64,000 bases of DNA from Avibacterium sp. 21-586 (GCF_026226775.1 NZ_JAKKOD010000001.1:744001-808000); one strand, 5' to 3'; positions 10,074-21,024 are shown, counted from the first letter of the stretch. The notes: a model not told the origin generated them from the sequence alone. Translations and numbers: made by a program.

Positions 10074-10760
10074 TCAGATAAAAAATCGCTCAAAAATTTC
10101 AGGTAATTGCTTAATTAATGTTGCCTTGCCTGCCACCTCTTGGTCTTGCCAAGATTGCGCTAAAATCTCAGGACTAAAATGGGCGCGAGCCTGCTCTGCC
10201 ATTGGTAAATAACTGATATGCCAAGGTTCATAACCAATCTCTAATCTCGCAGGCATCTGTGAAAAAGGAAAGGCAAAATCAAATTTTGCGACATTTTCTT
10301 GCAGCCACTCGCTGAGTTCAGCAAAATAACCGCCTTGTATATATTCCCAAGGCTCAAGTTGTAATTTTTGAGCTGCTGGCAATAGATCTGGATCAAAAAT
10401 ATCTACTTCCGTTCCCCAATGATGACGGCTGCCCCCTGGTAAAGCTGACCAGCGTAAAATTGCTTGGCATTTTTCCCAATCAGAACAATAGGATAAGTCA
10501 AGTGCTTGCCCTTCATCATTATGCACTTTACGCTTGCCGGCAAATTTATCATTCCAGATCATTTGCTGGCGTTGGAAATCACGAAAGCTACTCGCAGGCT
10601 GTAAATTAAAGCCATTTTTCACCGCACTTTGCTGTAAGTCTTGAAACGCTTTTAACGCATTCGCTTCAAGAAAATGCTGATTAGAAAAAGGACAAGGCAA
10701 CACCACTAAATGCTCACGGGATTTTCCCGTCAGTGTAGCAGCGTTAAATGGGCTTTTCAT
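10074..10760 (-). CDS. M15 family peptidase (D-alanyl-D-alanine carboxypeptidase type)
   Basis: A zinc peptidase of the VanY/LdcB type (M15B) that trims D-Ala or similar residues from peptidoglycan stem peptides. It has 228 residues. The metal site is visible: [13 protein letters not shown] near residue 131 fits SxHxxGxxxD, and EPWHISY near residue 198 supplies the second His. No clear signal peptide or lipobox is seen at the N-terminus, which is unusual for an enzyme that should act in the periplasm. Its ATG overlaps the dapE stop by four bases, so the two genes are translationally coupled. That places a wall-trimming enzyme with the enzyme that makes diaminopimelate. Confidence 0.88.
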   Translation of the reverse strand: MKSPFNAATLTGKSREHLVVLPCPFSNQHFLEANALKAFQDLQQSAVKNGFNLQPASSFRDFQRQQMIWNDKFAGKRKVHNDEGQALDLSYCSDWEKCQAILRWSALPGGSRHHWGTEVDIFDPDLLPAAQKLQLEPWEYIQGGYFAELSEWLQENVAKFDFAFPFSQMPARLEIGYEPWHISYLPMAEQARAHFSPEILAQSWQDQEVAGKATLIKQLPEIFERFFI

Positions 10761-11899
10761 TCGATATCCTTATCCAGTAAATTCACCAACATTTGCTGAT
10801 ACACCTCGCCTAGCGTAGCAAGATCTTGGCAACTCACGTATTCATTGACTTTATGGATTGTCGCATTTAACGGCCCAAGTTCCACCACTTCCGCGCCCAT
10901 TAAGGCAATGAAACGGCCATCTGACGTGCCGCCGCCCGTTTCAAGTGCGGGGGTAATTTTGGCAATTTTTTCTAAACTATCTACCACAGCATTCACTAGC
11001 TTGCCCGGTTTGGTTAAAAATGGCTTGCCCGATAAATTCCATTCAATCCGATAATCAAGCTGATGTTTTTTCAACATTTGTTCTACGGTTTGCTTGATTA
11101 GCTCGTCTGTTACTTCGGTGCAATAACGCAAATTAAACTGCACATAAAACTCCCCTGGGATCACATTATTACTGCCTGTACCTGCTTGGATATTAGCAAT
11201 CTGCAAACTGGTTGGGGGGAAGAATTCATTGCCTTGATCCCATTGGTAAGTGGTTAATTCTTTTAGGAAATCAACGGATTTATGAACCGGATTATCGGCT
11301 AAATGCGGGTAGGCAACGTGGCCTTGCACACCTTGAATATACAGATTGCCTGTAATGGATCCGCGGCGACCATTTTTCACGACATCGCCCAATTTCTCAG
11401 CACTTGAAGGTTCACCAACCAAACAATAATCAATTTGCTCACCGCGTGCCATCAGGGTTTCCACCACGCGCACCGTGCCATCTTTTGCCGCTGCTTCTTC
11501 ATCGGAAGTAATGAGCAAGGCGATCGTCCCTGTGTGATTCGGATTGGCTTTCACATAATTTTCTGCCGCCACAACCATTGCAGCCAGCGATCCTTTCATA
11601 TCCGCCGCACCACGTCCATACAACATATCATCGACAATTTTGGCTGAAAACGGGGGATATTGCCACTGGCTCTCATCGCCCACTGGCACAACATCAGTAT
11701 GCCCAGCAAAGGCCACCACTGGACCTGTTGAGCCGTGTTTCGCCCATAAATTTAACGTATCATTAAAAGGCAACCACTCAATTTGAAAACCGATTTCTTC
11801 TAAACGATCGGCAATTAGTTTTTGACAGCCTTGATCATCAGGACTAATTGAAGGACGTTGGATCAGCTGTTGCGCTAAGGTAACGATTGTTTCTTTCAT
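10757..11899 (-). CDS. dapE: Succinyl-diaminopimelate desuccinylase
   Basis: Hydrolyses N-succinyl-L,L-diaminopimelate in the lysine and diaminopimelate pathway. It has 380 residues, close to H. influenzae DapE (377). The di-zinc M20 motifs are all visible: [12 protein letters not shown] near residue 65, GRGAADMKG near 95, [11 protein letters not shown] near 130 with the catalytic Glu, GEPSS near 162, and [10 protein letters not shown] near 323. It sits between yffB (13-base gap) and the M15 peptidase (4-base overlap). The same yffB-dapE order occurs in E. coli. Confidence 0.97.
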   Translation of the reverse strand: MKETIVTLAQQLIQRPSISPDDQGCQKLIADRLEEIGFQIEWLPFNDTLNLWAKHGSTGPVVAFAGHTDVVPVGDESQWQYPPFSAKIVDDMLYGRGAADMKGSLAAMVVAAENYVKANPNHTGTIALLITSDEEAAAKDGTVRVVETLMARGEQIDYCLVGEPSSAEKLGDVVKNGRRGSITGNLYIQGVQGHVAYPHLADNPVHKSVDFLKELTTYQWDQGNEFFPPTSLQIANIQAGTGSNNVIPGEFYVQFNLRYCTEVTDELIKQTVEQMLKKHQLDYRIEWNLSGKPFLTKPGKLVNAVVDSLEKIAKITPALETGGGTSDGRFIALMGAEVVELGPLNATIHKVNEYVSCQDLATLGEVYQQMLVNLLDKDIE

Positions 11900-11912
11900 T
11901 GCTTAACCTTTC

Positions 11913-12260
11913 TTACTTGCCAAAAGCTTGATCGTATGCCGTGGCATCAAAGCCGATTAACGCAATGTTATCTTGTAAAATAATCGGGCGTTTAATCAAC
12001 GTTGGTTGTTCAAATAACACCTCAAGTGCGGTGCTTTTTGACAGATTTTTTTTCACTTCATCAGTTAAATTACGCCAAGTCGTACTGCGTTTATTGACTA
12101 AATTTTCCCACCCAAACTGGCTTTCAGCCTTTTCCAACCAAGCCTTATCCAAGCCATCTACACGATAATCGTGCAAACGATGTTCAATGCCATTATCCGC
12201 CAACCATTTCAACGCTTTTTTCACCGTATCGCAATTTTTAATGCCATAAACTGTAATCAT
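11913..12260 (-). CDS. ArsC/Spx-like reductase family protein (YffB type)
   Basis: A thioredoxin-fold protein of 115 residues in the ArsC family. It opens with MITVYGIKNCDTVKKALKWL, carrying a single Cys at position 10 instead of a CxxC pair, as in E. coli YffB. LIKRPIILQD near residue 90 is the typical ArsC-like cis-Pro segment. The role of YffB is unsettled (a possible glutathione-dependent thiol reductase); arsenate reduction should not be assumed. It is first in the yffB-dapE-M15 group. Confidence 0.88.
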   Translation of the reverse strand: MITVYGIKNCDTVKKALKWLADNGIEHRLHDYRVDGLDKAWLEKAESQFGWENLVNKRSTTWRNLTDEVKKNLSKSTALEVLFEQPTLIKRPIILQDNIALIGFDATAYDQAFGK

Positions 12261-12290
12261 TTTTTGTCCTATGATCTTTAATTAGCTAAT

Positions 12291-12312
12291 GGGCGGGCCT
12301 ATATGCCCGCCC
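12291..12312. repeat. GC-rich palindrome between yffB and thrC
   Basis: gggcgggc / gcccgccc form a perfect 8-bp stem around a 6-base loop, in an otherwise AT-rich spacer. No T tract follows on either strand, so it is not a standard terminator. Confidence 0.6.
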
Positions 12313-12386
12313 CTAAATATTAATTATATTGATATAAAATTTATCTAAATACTTTGTTGTAATAAAATTCTGCTCAAATTCGCAGA

Positions 12387-12402
12387 GTGGGCTAAAGCCC
12401 AC
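12387..12402. repeat. Palindrome gtgggctaaagcccac
   Basis: Two 7-base arms (gtgggct / agcccac) around AA lie 38 bases after the thrC stop and about 75 bases from another GC-rich palindrome at 12291. It could be a weak thrC terminator or a dispersed intergenic repeat. Confidence 0.55.
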
Positions 12403-12439
12403 CCTACTTCACTATGTGTCCGCCCTTTTACAAAAATTA

Positions 12440-13714
12440 TTACTTCAACAAATACGCTTTCAATATTGCAAAATCATTATCCATTTCATCTGAAAGCAAT
12501 GGTAATTTATTGTGTTTATCCAGGGCTTCTGGCAATGGTAATTCGGTGGATAAAATTCGCTCTACGCTTTCTTTGAATTTTGCAGGGTGTGCGGTGCAAA
12601 GGAATAACCCTGTTTCACCCGGTTGCAAATCTGCTTTTAATACACCGTAGGCAATCGCGCCGTGCGGCTCGCATAAATAGCCCTGTTCATTCATTGCACG
12701 CAATGTTTGTTCTGTTTGTGCATCATTCATTGCTGCTGAATGTAGTTCTGATAATGTCCAGCCGTTGCGTTTAAATAATTCTTCCACACGTGGCCAGTTG
12801 TTCGGGCGGCTTACGTCCATTGCATTTGATAAGGTTGCAACGGTGTCATTTGGCGCCCATTCGCCAGTGCTTAAATAACGTGGCACGGTATCGTTCGCAT
12901 TGGTTGCTGCAATAAAACGTTTGATCGGTAAGCCCATTGTTTTAGCAATTAACCCTGCGGTGAGATTACCAAAGTTACCGCTTGGCACAGAAACCACAAT
13001 GTTTTCACGCTCAGCTGTTGGCAGCTGTGCTACCGCTTCAAAATAATAACAAACCTGCGCTAATAAACGGCTAATATTAATAGAGTTAGCTGAATTTAAG
13101 CCGATAGCTTGGCGAAGTTCTGCATCATCAAACGCCTGTTTAACCAACGCTTGGCAATCATCAAAATCACCGTTAATGGCAACAGTACGGATATTTCCGC
13201 CTAAGGTGCAGAATAATTTTTCTTGTAATGGGCTGATTTTGCCTTTTGGATATAAGATCACCACGTCAATATTTTCTAAACCATAGAATGCGTGCGCCAC
13301 TGCCGCACCAGTATCCCCTGATGTTGCCGTTAAAATGGTGATTTTTCCATCGCCACGCACGGCAGCAAGGGCTTGTGCCATAAAACGTCCACCAAAATCT
13401 TTAAAGGCAAGAGTTGGACCGTGGAATAATTCTAAGGCGTAAATATGATCTGCCACGTTTTCTACTGGAGCAGGGAAGGTAAAGGCGTTTTTCACCAGTT
13501 GAGCCAGTTTATCCGCTGGAATTTCATCACCAATTAATGCCCCTAAGATTTTCTCGCTACGCTCAACCAAAGGTAGCTCAAGCAAGGCATCAATGTTGTC
13601 TAAGTGCGGGATAATTTCAGGGAAAAATAGCCCTTGATCTTTGCCTAGCCCTTGGCGTACTGCTTGAGCGAAATTTACCTGTTCTTCAGGGTGTTTGATG
13701 TTGTATAAGTTCAT
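12440..13714 (-). CDS. thrC: Threonine synthase
   Basis: The PLP enzyme that converts O-phosphohomoserine to threonine, the last step of the pathway. It has 424 residues, near the usual 425-428. The PLP-lysine motif ALELFHGPTLAFKDFGGRFM (Lys near residue 107) and the phosphate loop VSVPSGNFGN near residue 238 are intact. It is third in the thrA-thrB-thrC operon, after a 150-base gap that is longer than the 9-base thrA-thrB gap. I see no strong internal terminator in that gap. Confidence 0.97.
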   Translation of the reverse strand: MNLYNIKHPEEQVNFAQAVRQGLGKDQGLFFPEIIPHLDNIDALLELPLVERSEKILGALIGDEIPADKLAQLVKNAFTFPAPVENVADHIYALELFHGPTLAFKDFGGRFMAQALAAVRGDGKITILTATSGDTGAAVAHAFYGLENIDVVILYPKGKISPLQEKLFCTLGGNIRTVAINGDFDDCQALVKQAFDDAELRQAIGLNSANSINISRLLAQVCYYFEAVAQLPTAERENIVVSVPSGNFGNLTAGLIAKTMGLPIKRFIAATNANDTVPRYLSTGEWAPNDTVATLSNAMDVSRPNNWPRVEELFKRNGWTLSELHSAAMNDAQTEQTLRAMNEQGYLCEPHGAIAYGVLKADLQPGETGLFLCTAHPAKFKESVERILSTELPLPEALDKHNKLPLLSDEMDNDFAILKAYLLK

Positions 13715-13864
13715 AATTGTTCCATTTTATTTTTGGTTAAAATTCTGTGTTTAAAATGCTTTTATTTTTAAGATGTATAACGAGTTTCGCCCGTTGAGCG
13801 ACTCCCTTTCTTTTCTAAAAATTTTATTTCCATTCAGGTAATTTATATGGGATGAATGTTCTCA

Positions 13865-14809
13865 TTAGCCCAATTCTCTTGCGCCTTGGTTATCTACTTT
13901 ACAAACGTGGACGAAGCCTTCGTTGTTTTGTAGATAATGGTTTTCCAAATAGGTGGCCACTTTGCTGGCGGTGTTTAAATCTGGCGCGATGGCAAACATT
14001 GTTGGGCCTGATCCTGAAATGCCAGAAGCCAGTGCACCAAGATCGCGTACCGCTTGTTTTACTTCAGCGAAATTTGGCAATAGTGCTTCACGATAAGGCT
14101 CCGCAATCACGTCTTTCATCATATAGGCAGCTAAGGCTTCCTGTTGCGTATGGCACGCGTGAACAAAACTACCTAAATGACGGCCGTGTGTAATCACGTC
14201 TTGACGTGTGTAGCTCTTCGGCAAAATGGCTCGTGCTTCTGAGGTAGAAACTTCAATGCCAGGGTAGGCCAACACCCAATACCAGTTATCAAAAAATGGC
14301 AACTGCTGACAAATATTGCCGAGCGATTGTACCATTAATTGCACACCACCTAAATAACAAGGGGCAACATTATCATAATGAATTGAGCCTGAAATACGCC
14401 CTTCCAGTTCCCCCATCATTTCTAATAATTCCATTTTAGAAAAAGGTTCATCATGGAATTTATTTAACGCCACTAAAGCAGCCACAATAGAACACGCGCT
14501 TGAGCCTAAGCCTGAGCCAATTGGCATATTTTTTTCCAGCGTTAAACGCAGTGGTTTCACTGTGCCGTTGCGTAATTTTAAGCGTTCACTAAAAAGCACA
14601 TAGGCTTGATACACAATATTTTTTTGCGGCTCTTTTGGCAATTTACGCACAAAATAGCCCGCACTTTCTAACTCAAAGCCTTGGTTGATTGCCTCCACTT
14701 GCACCACATCGCCCAATAATGAGCCGTCAATTGGGGACACCGCCGCCCCCAACGTATCAAAGCCCACGCTGATATTCGCACTGGATGCTGGGGCGTAAAT
14801 TCGTAACAT
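13865..14809 (-). CDS. thrB: Homoserine kinase
   Basis: Phosphorylates homoserine with ATP to give O-phosphohomoserine. It has 314 residues (310 in E. coli). It is a GHMP kinase, with the ATP loop [18 protein letters not shown] near residue 91 and a C-terminal [13 protein letters not shown] near residue 262. The start ATG lies 9 bases after the thrA stop, so it is co-transcribed and subject to the upstream attenuator. Confidence 0.97.
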   Translation of the reverse strand: MLRIYAPASSANISVGFDTLGAAVSPIDGSLLGDVVQVEAINQGFELESAGYFVRKLPKEPQKNIVYQAYVLFSERLKLRNGTVKPLRLTLEKNMPIGSGLGSSACSIVAALVALNKFHDEPFSKMELLEMMGELEGRISGSIHYDNVAPCYLGGVQLMVQSLGNICQQLPFFDNWYWVLAYPGIEVSTSEARAILPKSYTRQDVITHGRHLGSFVHACHTQQEALAAYMMKDVIAEPYREALLPNFAEVKQAVRDLGALASGISGSGPTMFAIAPDLNTASKVATYLENHYLQNNEGFVHVCKVDNQGARELG

Positions 14810-14818
14810 AAATGCTCC

Positions 14819-17266
14819 TTAATTATGTAATGTTCTTAAAATATCGGCGAAGATCCCTGCCGCAGTTACCGCATTTCCTGCACCATAACCACGCAATAAT
14901 AATGGGATTGGCTGATAGTAGCGGGTGTAGAATGCTAAGGCATTTTCACCATTTTTCACTTTATACAGTGGATCATCTTGCCCTACTTCTACAATCGATA
15001 CTTTGCATTTGCCGTTTTCAATTTGTCCAACATAACGCAGTACTTTGCCCTCTGCTTTCGCTTTTTCCACGCGAGCTTTAAATTCGGCATCAAGCTGTGG
15101 CAACATTGCCATAAATTCGTTCACCGATTTGCCTTCCGCAAAACCTTTTGGCAACACGCCTTCTACTTCCACATCGCTTAATTCTAATTGTAAGCCTGCT
15201 TCACGGGCTAAAATAAGCAATTTACGTGCCACATCTTGTCCAGAAAGATCATCACGCGGATCTGGCTCAGTAAAGCCTTTTTCACGGGCTAATGTGGTAA
15301 CTTCTGAAAGGGATAAGCCTTCTTCCAACTTACCAAAAATAAAAGAAAGCGATCCAGATAAAATGCCACTAAAGCGGATTAATTCATCGCCTGCAGCTAG
15401 TAAATTCTGCAAGTTTTCAATCACTGGCAAGCCTGCGCCCACATTGGTTTCATACAAGAATTTATGTTGACTTTTACGCGCATTTTCACGCAATAAATTG
15501 TAGTAAGCAAGTTCTCTGGTATTGGCTTTTTTGTTTGGCGTAACCACGTGAAAGCCTTCGCTTAAAGCACGCGCATACAAGCCTGCAACACTTTCCGCTG
15601 ACGTACAATCCACAAACACCGGGTTCACAACGTGGTGCAATTTAATGAAAGAAAGCAACACGTCAAAATCAGAAGGTTGTGTAGCATTCTCTAAATCGTC
15701 TTGCCACTCATCAAGATTCAAGCCATTAGCATCAAGTAACATTTTATTTGAGTTTGCAATGGCACAAACGCGGATCTCAATGTCCTTTTTGGATAAATAA
15801 TCTCGTTGATTTTTTACCTGCTCGATTAATTCGCTGCCTACGCCACCTACGCCAACAAGAAAAATGTCCACCACTTTTTTATTATTAAAAAGGGCTTGGT
15901 GCGTTGCTTTCACAGCTTCAATGGCTTTATTTTGTGGTACGACAGCAGAAATAGAACGTTCAGAAGACCCTTGAGCAATCGCTACAATGCTGATATTCGC
16001 CTGTGCTAATGCAGAGAAGAAATGGGCTGCAATCCCTTTCGCTTGACGCATTCCCTCCCCTACTACGGAGATAATGGAAAGATCTTTGATCACTTCAATT
16101 TCTTCTAAATCTTGATTTTTCAGTTCTTGAGCAAATTCCACTTCCAACGCATTTTTTGCCACCTCTGCTGCTTTCACCGGCACACAGAAGCTAATACTAT
16201 ATTCCGATGAAGATTGCGTAATTAAAATAACAGAAACACTTGCTTTCGACATAGTAGAAAACACCCTAGCCGCCATTCCCACCATTCCTTGCATTCCCGG
16301 CCCTGACACATTAAACATTGCCAAATTATCAAGGTTAGTTATCCCTTTTACTTGTAATTGTTCTGATTGTGCGTTGCTGTCAATGATAGAACCTTTGGCA
16401 TCTGGATTACCCGTATTTTTAATGAGGCAAGGAATATTAGCTTGCGCTAATGGCCCAATGGTGCGAGGGTGAATGACTTTCGCCCCAAAATAAGAGAGTT
16501 CCATTGCTTCGCGGTAAGAAAGGCTTGGCAATAAATGCGCATCAGGCACAAGGCGTGGATCACAGGTAAACACACCGTCCACATCTGTCCAAATTTCGCA
16601 CACTGATGCATTTAGACAAGCGGCCAAACAAGCCGCAGAATAATCTGAGCCGTTACGCCCTAATAAGACCAATTCACCTTTATCATTACCGGCGGTGAAA
16701 CCGGCCATTAGCACCACGTTATTTTTTGGAATGCTCGCCACATTAATACGTTTGGTAGATTCTTCAATATCCACTGAAGATTCTAAATAGCTTCCTTGCG
16801 CTAATAATTTTTCCACGGGATCAATCACCGTAACTTGGTAACCACGAGCTTCAAACCACGCTTTCATCATTGCAATGGATAATTTTTCACCACGGCAATC
16901 AATAGTGGCTTTTACCGCATCGTCCAACACGCCTTTGGCACGAATTTCTGCCAATAATTCTGCAATTTGGGCAAATTCTGCATCAATCACGGCTTTACAG
17001 CCTGCAAGATCAAAATTTTCATTTTCGGCATATAAGCCATTAATAATGGTATAGAAAATTTCAAGTGCTTGATTAAAATCGGTATCGGTTGGAAGGTTTT
17101 GGCTGGCTTTTTCAGAAAGGGCAACAAGGTAATTTGTGATCTTGGCAGGGGCGGATAACACGCCAGCTGCTTGCTCTTCTAAATGAGCTTTTTCGATCAA
17201 TCTTGCCGCTTGCGAAAAGCGTTCTGGATTGGCAAGGGAAGTGCCACCAAATTTTAAAACACGCAT
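14819..17266 (-). CDS. thrA: Bifunctional aspartokinase I / homoserine dehydrogenase I
   Basis: Catalyses the first and third steps from aspartate towards threonine. It has 815 residues (820 in E. coli). The aspartokinase domain opens with [17 protein letters not shown] and includes [15 protein letters not shown] near residue 200. Two ACT regulatory segments (near 315-460) carry [20 protein letters not shown] and VVGEGMRQ, the site for threonine feedback. The dehydrogenase domain begins near residue 467 with [16 protein letters not shown]. The start has a clear AGGAG ribosome site. It is the first structural gene of the operon, after thrL and its attenuator. Confidence 0.98.
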   Translation of the reverse strand: MRVLKFGGTSLANPERFSQAARLIEKAHLEEQAAGVLSAPAKITNYLVALSEKASQNLPTDTDFNQALEIFYTIINGLYAENENFDLAGCKAVIDAEFAQIAELLAEIRAKGVLDDAVKATIDCRGEKLSIAMMKAWFEARGYQVTVIDPVEKLLAQGSYLESSVDIEESTKRINVASIPKNNVVLMAGFTAGNDKGELVLLGRNGSDYSAACLAACLNASVCEIWTDVDGVFTCDPRLVPDAHLLPSLSYREAMELSYFGAKVIHPRTIGPLAQANIPCLIKNTGNPDAKGSIIDSNAQSEQLQVKGITNLDNLAMFNVSGPGMQGMVGMAARVFSTMSKASVSVILITQSSSEYSISFCVPVKAAEVAKNALEVEFAQELKNQDLEEIEVIKDLSIISVVGEGMRQAKGIAAHFFSALAQANISIVAIAQGSSERSISAVVPQNKAIEAVKATHQALFNNKKVVDIFLVGVGGVGSELIEQVKNQRDYLSKKDIEIRVCAIANSNKMLLDANGLNLDEWQDDLENATQPSDFDVLLSFIKLHHVVNPVFVDCTSAESVAGLYARALSEGFHVVTPNKKANTRELAYYNLLRENARKSQHKFLYETNVGAGLPVIENLQNLLAAGDELIRFSGILSGSLSFIFGKLEEGLSLSEVTTLAREKGFTEPDPRDDLSGQDVARKLLILAREAGLQLELSDVEVEGVLPKGFAEGKSVNEFMAMLPQLDAEFKARVEKAKAEGKVLRYVGQIENGKCKVSIVEVGQDDPLYKVKNGENALAFYTRYYQPIPLLLRGYGAGNAVTAAGIFADILRTLHN

Positions 17267-17313
17267 AGAAATCTCCTAAATATAATATTGTGAATATAAA
17301 AAATCCTTATAAA

Positions 17314-17343
17314 AAAACCCGCACTTTTTATAATGCGGGTTTT
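17314..17343 (-). terminator. Threonine operon attenuator
   Basis: acccgca / tgcgggt (extended by A-T pairs) forms a terminator hairpin with a T7 run on the minus strand, between the thrL stop and the thrA start. By analogy with the E. coli thr operon it stops transcription when charged Thr- and Ile-tRNA are plentiful. One arm contains a near-match to the uptake signal. Confidence 0.9.
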
Positions 17344-17365
17344 CTGTGATCCTGTTTTTAACGCA

Positions 17366-17434
17366 CTAACCCGCCCCATTCATCGTAATAATGGTAATAA
17401 TGGTGGTGGTAATCATTGCGATTGTGCGTTGCAT
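17366..17434 (-). CDS. thrL: thr operon leader peptide
   Basis: A 22-codon reading frame, ATG at 17432-17434 and TAG at 17366-17368. It contains six Thr and seven Ile codons, mostly in one block (residues 8-17 are all Thr or Ile), and ends in asparagine-glycine-alanine-glycine. E. coli thrL also ends in GNGAG and is rich in Thr and Ile. A GGA ribosome site precedes it, and the attenuator hairpin follows 22 bases after the stop. Ribosome stalling at this block should let the antiterminator form. Confidence 0.93.
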   Translation of the reverse strand: MQRTIAMITTTIITIITMNGAG

Positions 17435-17568
17435 TGTGCTTCAATTTCCTTACAAAAATGAGTGTTGTTAGAAATACCGAAATTTTAACGGCTTGTCAAA
17501 CGGAAAATGAATAATATAGAATAAATTTCTGTATTTTTTCCAAATTAATAAAAACAGGTCATCATTCA

Positions 17569-18270
17569 ATGAATATTCAACAAAATCTGCAACAGGTTCA
17601 GCAACAAATTCAACAAGCCTGCCAACAGGCCAATCGCACCATTTCAGACGTTAGCCTACTGGCAGTGAGCAAAACCAAGCCCGTTGAGGCTATTTTGCAG
17701 GCCTACCAAGCTGGACAACGGCAATTTGGTGAAAACTATGTGCAAGAAGGTGTGGAGAAAATTGAGTATTTTGAAAGACACAATGTAGATTTAGAATGGC
17801 ATTTTATCGGCCCACTGCAATCGAATAAAAGCCGTTTAGTGGCAGAACATTTTGATTGGATGCAAACCCTTGATCGTGCCAAAATCGCCGATCGTCTTAA
17901 TGATCAGCGTCCCCATTACAAAAAGCCGTTAAATGTGCTGATTCAAATTAATATTAGCGATGAAAGCAGTAAATCAGGTATTCAGCCTGTGGAAATGTTG
18001 GATTTGGCAAAACATATCAAAAATCTACCGCACTTATGTTTGCGTGGATTAATGGCAATCCCCGCACCAACAGATGATATTCATCAACAAAAACACGCTT
18101 TTATGCAAATGCAACAACTTTTCCAACAGCTTCAATGCTCACTTCCTGAATGCCAAATTGACACCCTTTCAATGGGAATGTCGGACGATTTAACGGCTGC
18201 CATTGAATGTGGTTCAACAATGGTTCGCATTGGCACAGCGATTTTTGGGGCAAGAGACTATAGCAAATAA
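17569..18270 (+). CDS. yggS: YggS family PLP homeostasis protein
   Basis: A PLP-binding protein with an alanine racemase N-terminal-type barrel that balances vitamin B6 and amino acid pools; it has no known catalytic activity. It has 233 residues, the normal length. The PLP lysine is in LLAVSKTKPVEAI near residue 36. FGENYVQEGVEKI, WHFIGPLQSNKS and LSMGMSDDLTAAIECGSTMVRIG are the other family motifs. It is divergent from the thr operon across a 134-base spacer that holds both promoters. Confidence 0.95.
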   Translation: MNIQQNLQQVQQQIQQACQQANRTISDVSLLAVSKTKPVEAILQAYQAGQRQFGENYVQEGVEKIEYFERHNVDLEWHFIGPLQSNKSRLVAEHFDWMQTLDRAKIADRLNDQRPHYKKPLNVLIQINISDESSKSGIQPVEMLDLAKHIKNLPHLCLRGLMAIPAPTDDIHQQKHAFMQMQQLFQQLQCSLPECQIDTLSMGMSDDLTAAIECGSTMVRIGTAIFGARDYSK

Positions 18271-18355
18271 GCAAAATTTGAGATAAAACTCTGTAATGCT
18301 TTTTACCCCTGACTATGGCATAATGCCTACAATTTTTTGATGACTGGAGATGATT

Positions 18356-18763
18356 ATGCGAATTTTACATACGATGTTACGCGTGGGCGATTTAGAGCGT
18401 TCGATTAAATTTTATCAAGACGTGTTAGGTATGCGTTTATTGCGTACCAGCGAAAATCCAGAATATAAATATACCCTTGCCTTTTTAGGTTATGACGATG
18501 AAGACAAGGCTTCAGTGCTTGAATTAACCTACAACTGGGGCGTACACGAATACGATCTCGGCAATGCTTACGGGCATATCGCGATCGGCGTGGACGATAT
18601 TTATGCCACTTGCGAAGCCGTTCGCCAAGCAGACGGAAAAGTAACTCGTGAGCCAGGCCCAGTAAAAGGCGGCAAAACAGTGATTGCATTCGTAGAAGAT
18701 CCTGACGGTTATAAAATCGAGTTTATCGAAAATAAAAATGCGCAAGCAGGATTAGGCAACTAA
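18356..18763 (+). CDS. gloA: Lactoylglutathione lyase (glyoxalase I)
   Basis: Converts the methylglyoxal-glutathione adduct to S-lactoylglutathione, detoxifying methylglyoxal. It has 135 residues, as in E. coli. The metal ligands are in place: His5 (MRILHTML), Glu56 ([10 protein letters not shown]), His74 ([10 protein letters not shown]) and Glu122 (KIEFIENK). I start at 18356 because GGAG lies six bases ahead; the ATG at 18350 directly abuts that site. It ends at an uptake-signal terminator. Confidence 0.96.
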   Translation: MRILHTMLRVGDLERSIKFYQDVLGMRLLRTSENPEYKYTLAFLGYDDEDKASVLELTYNWGVHEYDLGNAYGHIAIGVDDIYATCEAVRQADGKVTREPGPVKGGKTVIAFVEDPDGYKIEFIENKNAQAGLGN

Positions 18764-18780
18764 TCTAAAATAAGTTGTTA

Positions 18781-18823
18781 AAAGTGCGGTGGAAATTTTC
18801 CTAAATTTTACACCGCACTTTTA
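18781..18823 (+). terminator. Terminator of gloA from an inverted pair of uptake signals
   Basis: aaaagtgcggtg and caccgcactttt form a 12-bp stem followed by T residues on the plus strand, 18 bases after the gloA stop. Confidence 0.85.
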
Positions 18824-18854
18824 TTCTTATAATTGATTTGATATTGATAAATAT

Positions 18855-19505
18855 ATGACAAATAGCGAAGAATCCATTAATTATAATTTGCTGAAAAACC
18901 GCTTTCGAGGCTATTTGCCCGTAATTATTGATGTAGAAACCGCAGGCTTTAACGCCAAAACGGATGCGTTGCTTGAAATTGCGGCGATTACAGTAAAAAT
19001 GGACGAAAGTGGCTGGCTACTGCCCGATCAAAAATGCCATTTCCATATCCAACCTTTTGAAGGGGCGAATATCAATCCTGATTCGCTAAAATTTAATGGC
19101 ATTGATATTGATAATCCTCTACGAGGGGCAATTTCAGAAAATATCGCCATTAGTGAATTGTTCAAAATGGTGCGTCAGGCGCAAAAACAAGCAGAATGCC
19201 AACGTGCCATTATTGTGGCGCATAATGCCACGTTCGACCAAAGTTTCTTAATGGCGGCGGCGGATCGCGTGCAAGCAAAACGCAATCCATTCCATCCATT
19301 TGGAATGTTTGATACTGCCACATTAAGCGGATTTATGTTCGGTCAAACGGTTCTGGTGAAAGCCTGCCAAGCGGCGAACATTCCTTTTGATCATAGACAA
19401 GCGCATTCCGCTTTATATGACACAGAACGCACCGCAGAATTATTCTGTTATATGGTGAACCACTTAAAACATTTGGGCGGTTTTCCGCATATCGTAGCAA
19501 AATAA
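18855..19505 (+). CDS. rnt: Ribonuclease T
   Basis: A DEDDh 3'-5' exoribonuclease that matures tRNA CCA ends and other small RNA 3' ends. It has 216 residues (215 in E. coli). Exo [23 protein letters not shown] (Asp and Glu near residues 26-28), Exo [16 protein letters not shown] (Asp near 128) and Exo [19 protein letters not shown] (His near 184, Asp near 189) are complete. It stands between gloA and the antiporter gene. Confidence 0.96.
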   Translation: MTNSEESINYNLLKNRFRGYLPVIIDVETAGFNAKTDALLEIAAITVKMDESGWLLPDQKCHFHIQPFEGANINPDSLKFNGIDIDNPLRGAISENIAISELFKMVRQAQKQAECQRAIIVAHNATFDQSFLMAAADRVQAKRNPFHPFGMFDTATLSGFMFGQTVLVKACQAANIPFDHRQAHSALYDTERTAELFCYMVNHLKHLGGFPHIVAK

Positions 19506-19559
19506 GTGCGGTTATTTTTTTAATTATTTTTCATTTTTCTCTTAAATAAGGACAATACA

Positions 19560-20918
19560 ATGTTACTTTCCAATCCTGTTGTGATTTCTATCATTGTATT
19601 GCTTGCATTAAGTTTATTGCGCATTAACGTGGTGATTGCTCTAATCATTTCCGCGCTAACCGCTGGCTTATGCAGCAATTTAACAATGAGCGAAACGATT
19701 CAAACTTTCACGGGCGGCTTAGGCGGTGGTGCTGAAGTGGCAATGAACTATGCCATTTTAGGCGCATTTGCTGTGGCGATTTCTAAATCCGGCATTACGG
19801 ATTTGCTCGCTTTCAAAGTTATCCAAAAACTCGGCCATTCGCCAAACGGACTTTCAATGACGGCGTTTAAATATTTCGTCTTGGCGGTGTTGGTGATTTT
19901 CTCCATTTCATCACAAAACTTATTGCCTGTACATATTGCTTTTATTCCTATTGTGATCCCGCCTTTACTCACCATTTTCAATAAATTGAAAATTGACCGC
20001 CGTGCCGTAGCTTGTGTGCTAACCTTTGGTTTAACTGCCACTTATATGCTCTTGCCTGTAGGTTTTGGAAAAATCTTTATCGAAAGCATTTTAGTGAAAA
20101 ATATTAATCAAGTGGGTGAGCATCTTGGTTTACAAACAAGTGTTGGAGAAGTTTCACTAGCAATGGCCCTGCCTGTGACGGGTATGATTTTAGGCTTACT
20201 CACCGCCGTGTTCATCACCTATCGCAAACCAAGAGAATATGCAGTTTCAAACAACAACCTTAGTACGCAAGAAATTGAACAGCATATTGCGAACATCAAA
20301 CCGTTCCACGTTAGCACTAGCATTGTTGCTATTGTAGTAACCTTTGGTTTGCAACTTTTTACCGACTCGACCATTATCGGCGGTTTGGCAGGCTTAATCA
20401 TTTTCGCTGTCTGTGGCATTTTCAAACTGAAAGAAAGCAACGATATTTTCCAACAAGGCTTACGCCTAATGGCAATGATCGGCTTTGTGATGATTGCTGC
20501 ATCAGGATTTGCTGCGGTGATTAACGCCACTGGCGGCGTAACCCAATTAGTGGATACATTCAGCCAAGGCTTAGGTGCAGACAACAAAGGATTAGCCGCC
20601 TTGTTAATGTTAATTGTGGGCTTGTTTATCACAATGGGCATCGGGTCGTCTTTCTCTACTGTGCCAATTATCACTTCAATTTATGTGCCACTTTGCTTAA
20701 CTCTTGGATTTAGTCCATTAGCGACCGTTTCTATCGTAGGCGTGGCAGCCGCACTTGGTGATGCCGGATCACCCGCTTCCGACTCCACGCTTGGCCCAAC
20801 ATCAGGCTTAAATATGGACGGCAAACACGATCACATTTGGGATTCTGTTGTACCAACCTTTCTTCACTACAATATCCCATTAATCATTTTCGGCTGGCTA
20901 GCTGCAATGTATCTATAA
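19560..20918 (+). CDS. Na+/H+ antiporter family protein
   Basis: An inner-membrane transporter of 452 residues with about twelve hydrophobic segments. The opening [20 protein letters not shown], the glycine-rich [20 protein letters not shown] near residue 50, and [20 protein letters not shown] near residue 400 mark the Na+/H+ antiporter family conserved in Haemophilus. Some members may instead move amino acids or organic acids, so the ion is not proven. It is followed by a strong terminator. Confidence 0.85.
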   Translation: MLLSNPVVISIIVLLALSLLRINVVIALIISALTAGLCSNLTMSETIQTFTGGLGGGAEVAMNYAILGAFAVAISKSGITDLLAFKVIQKLGHSPNGLSMTAFKYFVLAVLVIFSISSQNLLPVHIAFIPIVIPPLLTIFNKLKIDRRAVACVLTFGLTATYMLLPVGFGKIFIESILVKNINQVGEHLGLQTSVGEVSLAMALPVTGMILGLLTAVFITYRKPREYAVSNNNLSTQEIEQHIANIKPFHVSTSIVAIVVTFGLQLFTDSTIIGGLAGLIIFAVCGIFKLKESNDIFQQGLRLMAMIGFVMIAASGFAAVINATGGVTQLVDTFSQGLGADNKGLAALLMLIVGLFITMGIGSSFSTVPIITSIYVPLCLTLGFSPLATVSIVGVAAALGDAGSPASDSTLGPTSGLNMDGKHDHIWDSVVPTFLHYNIPLIIFGWLAAMYL

Positions 20919-20943
20919 GTAATGTTAGACAAAAAATAGGCTG

Positions 20944-20970
20944 AAAAGGACATCATAAGATGTCCTTTTT
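20944..20970 (+). terminator. Terminator after the antiporter gene
   Basis: aaaaggacatc / gatgtccttttt form an 11-bp stem with a 4-base loop ending in a T run on the plus strand, 25 bases after the stop. Confidence 0.9.
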
Positions 20971-21024
20971 TATGCGATAATCTCCTCGCTACTCAATCTC
21001 ACTAAATCAACATTGAACAAAAAA

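Noticed and set aside
13852-14193. A 113-residue plus-strand frame over the end of thrB
   Set aside because: Antisense to the intact thrB; no ribosome site or family features.
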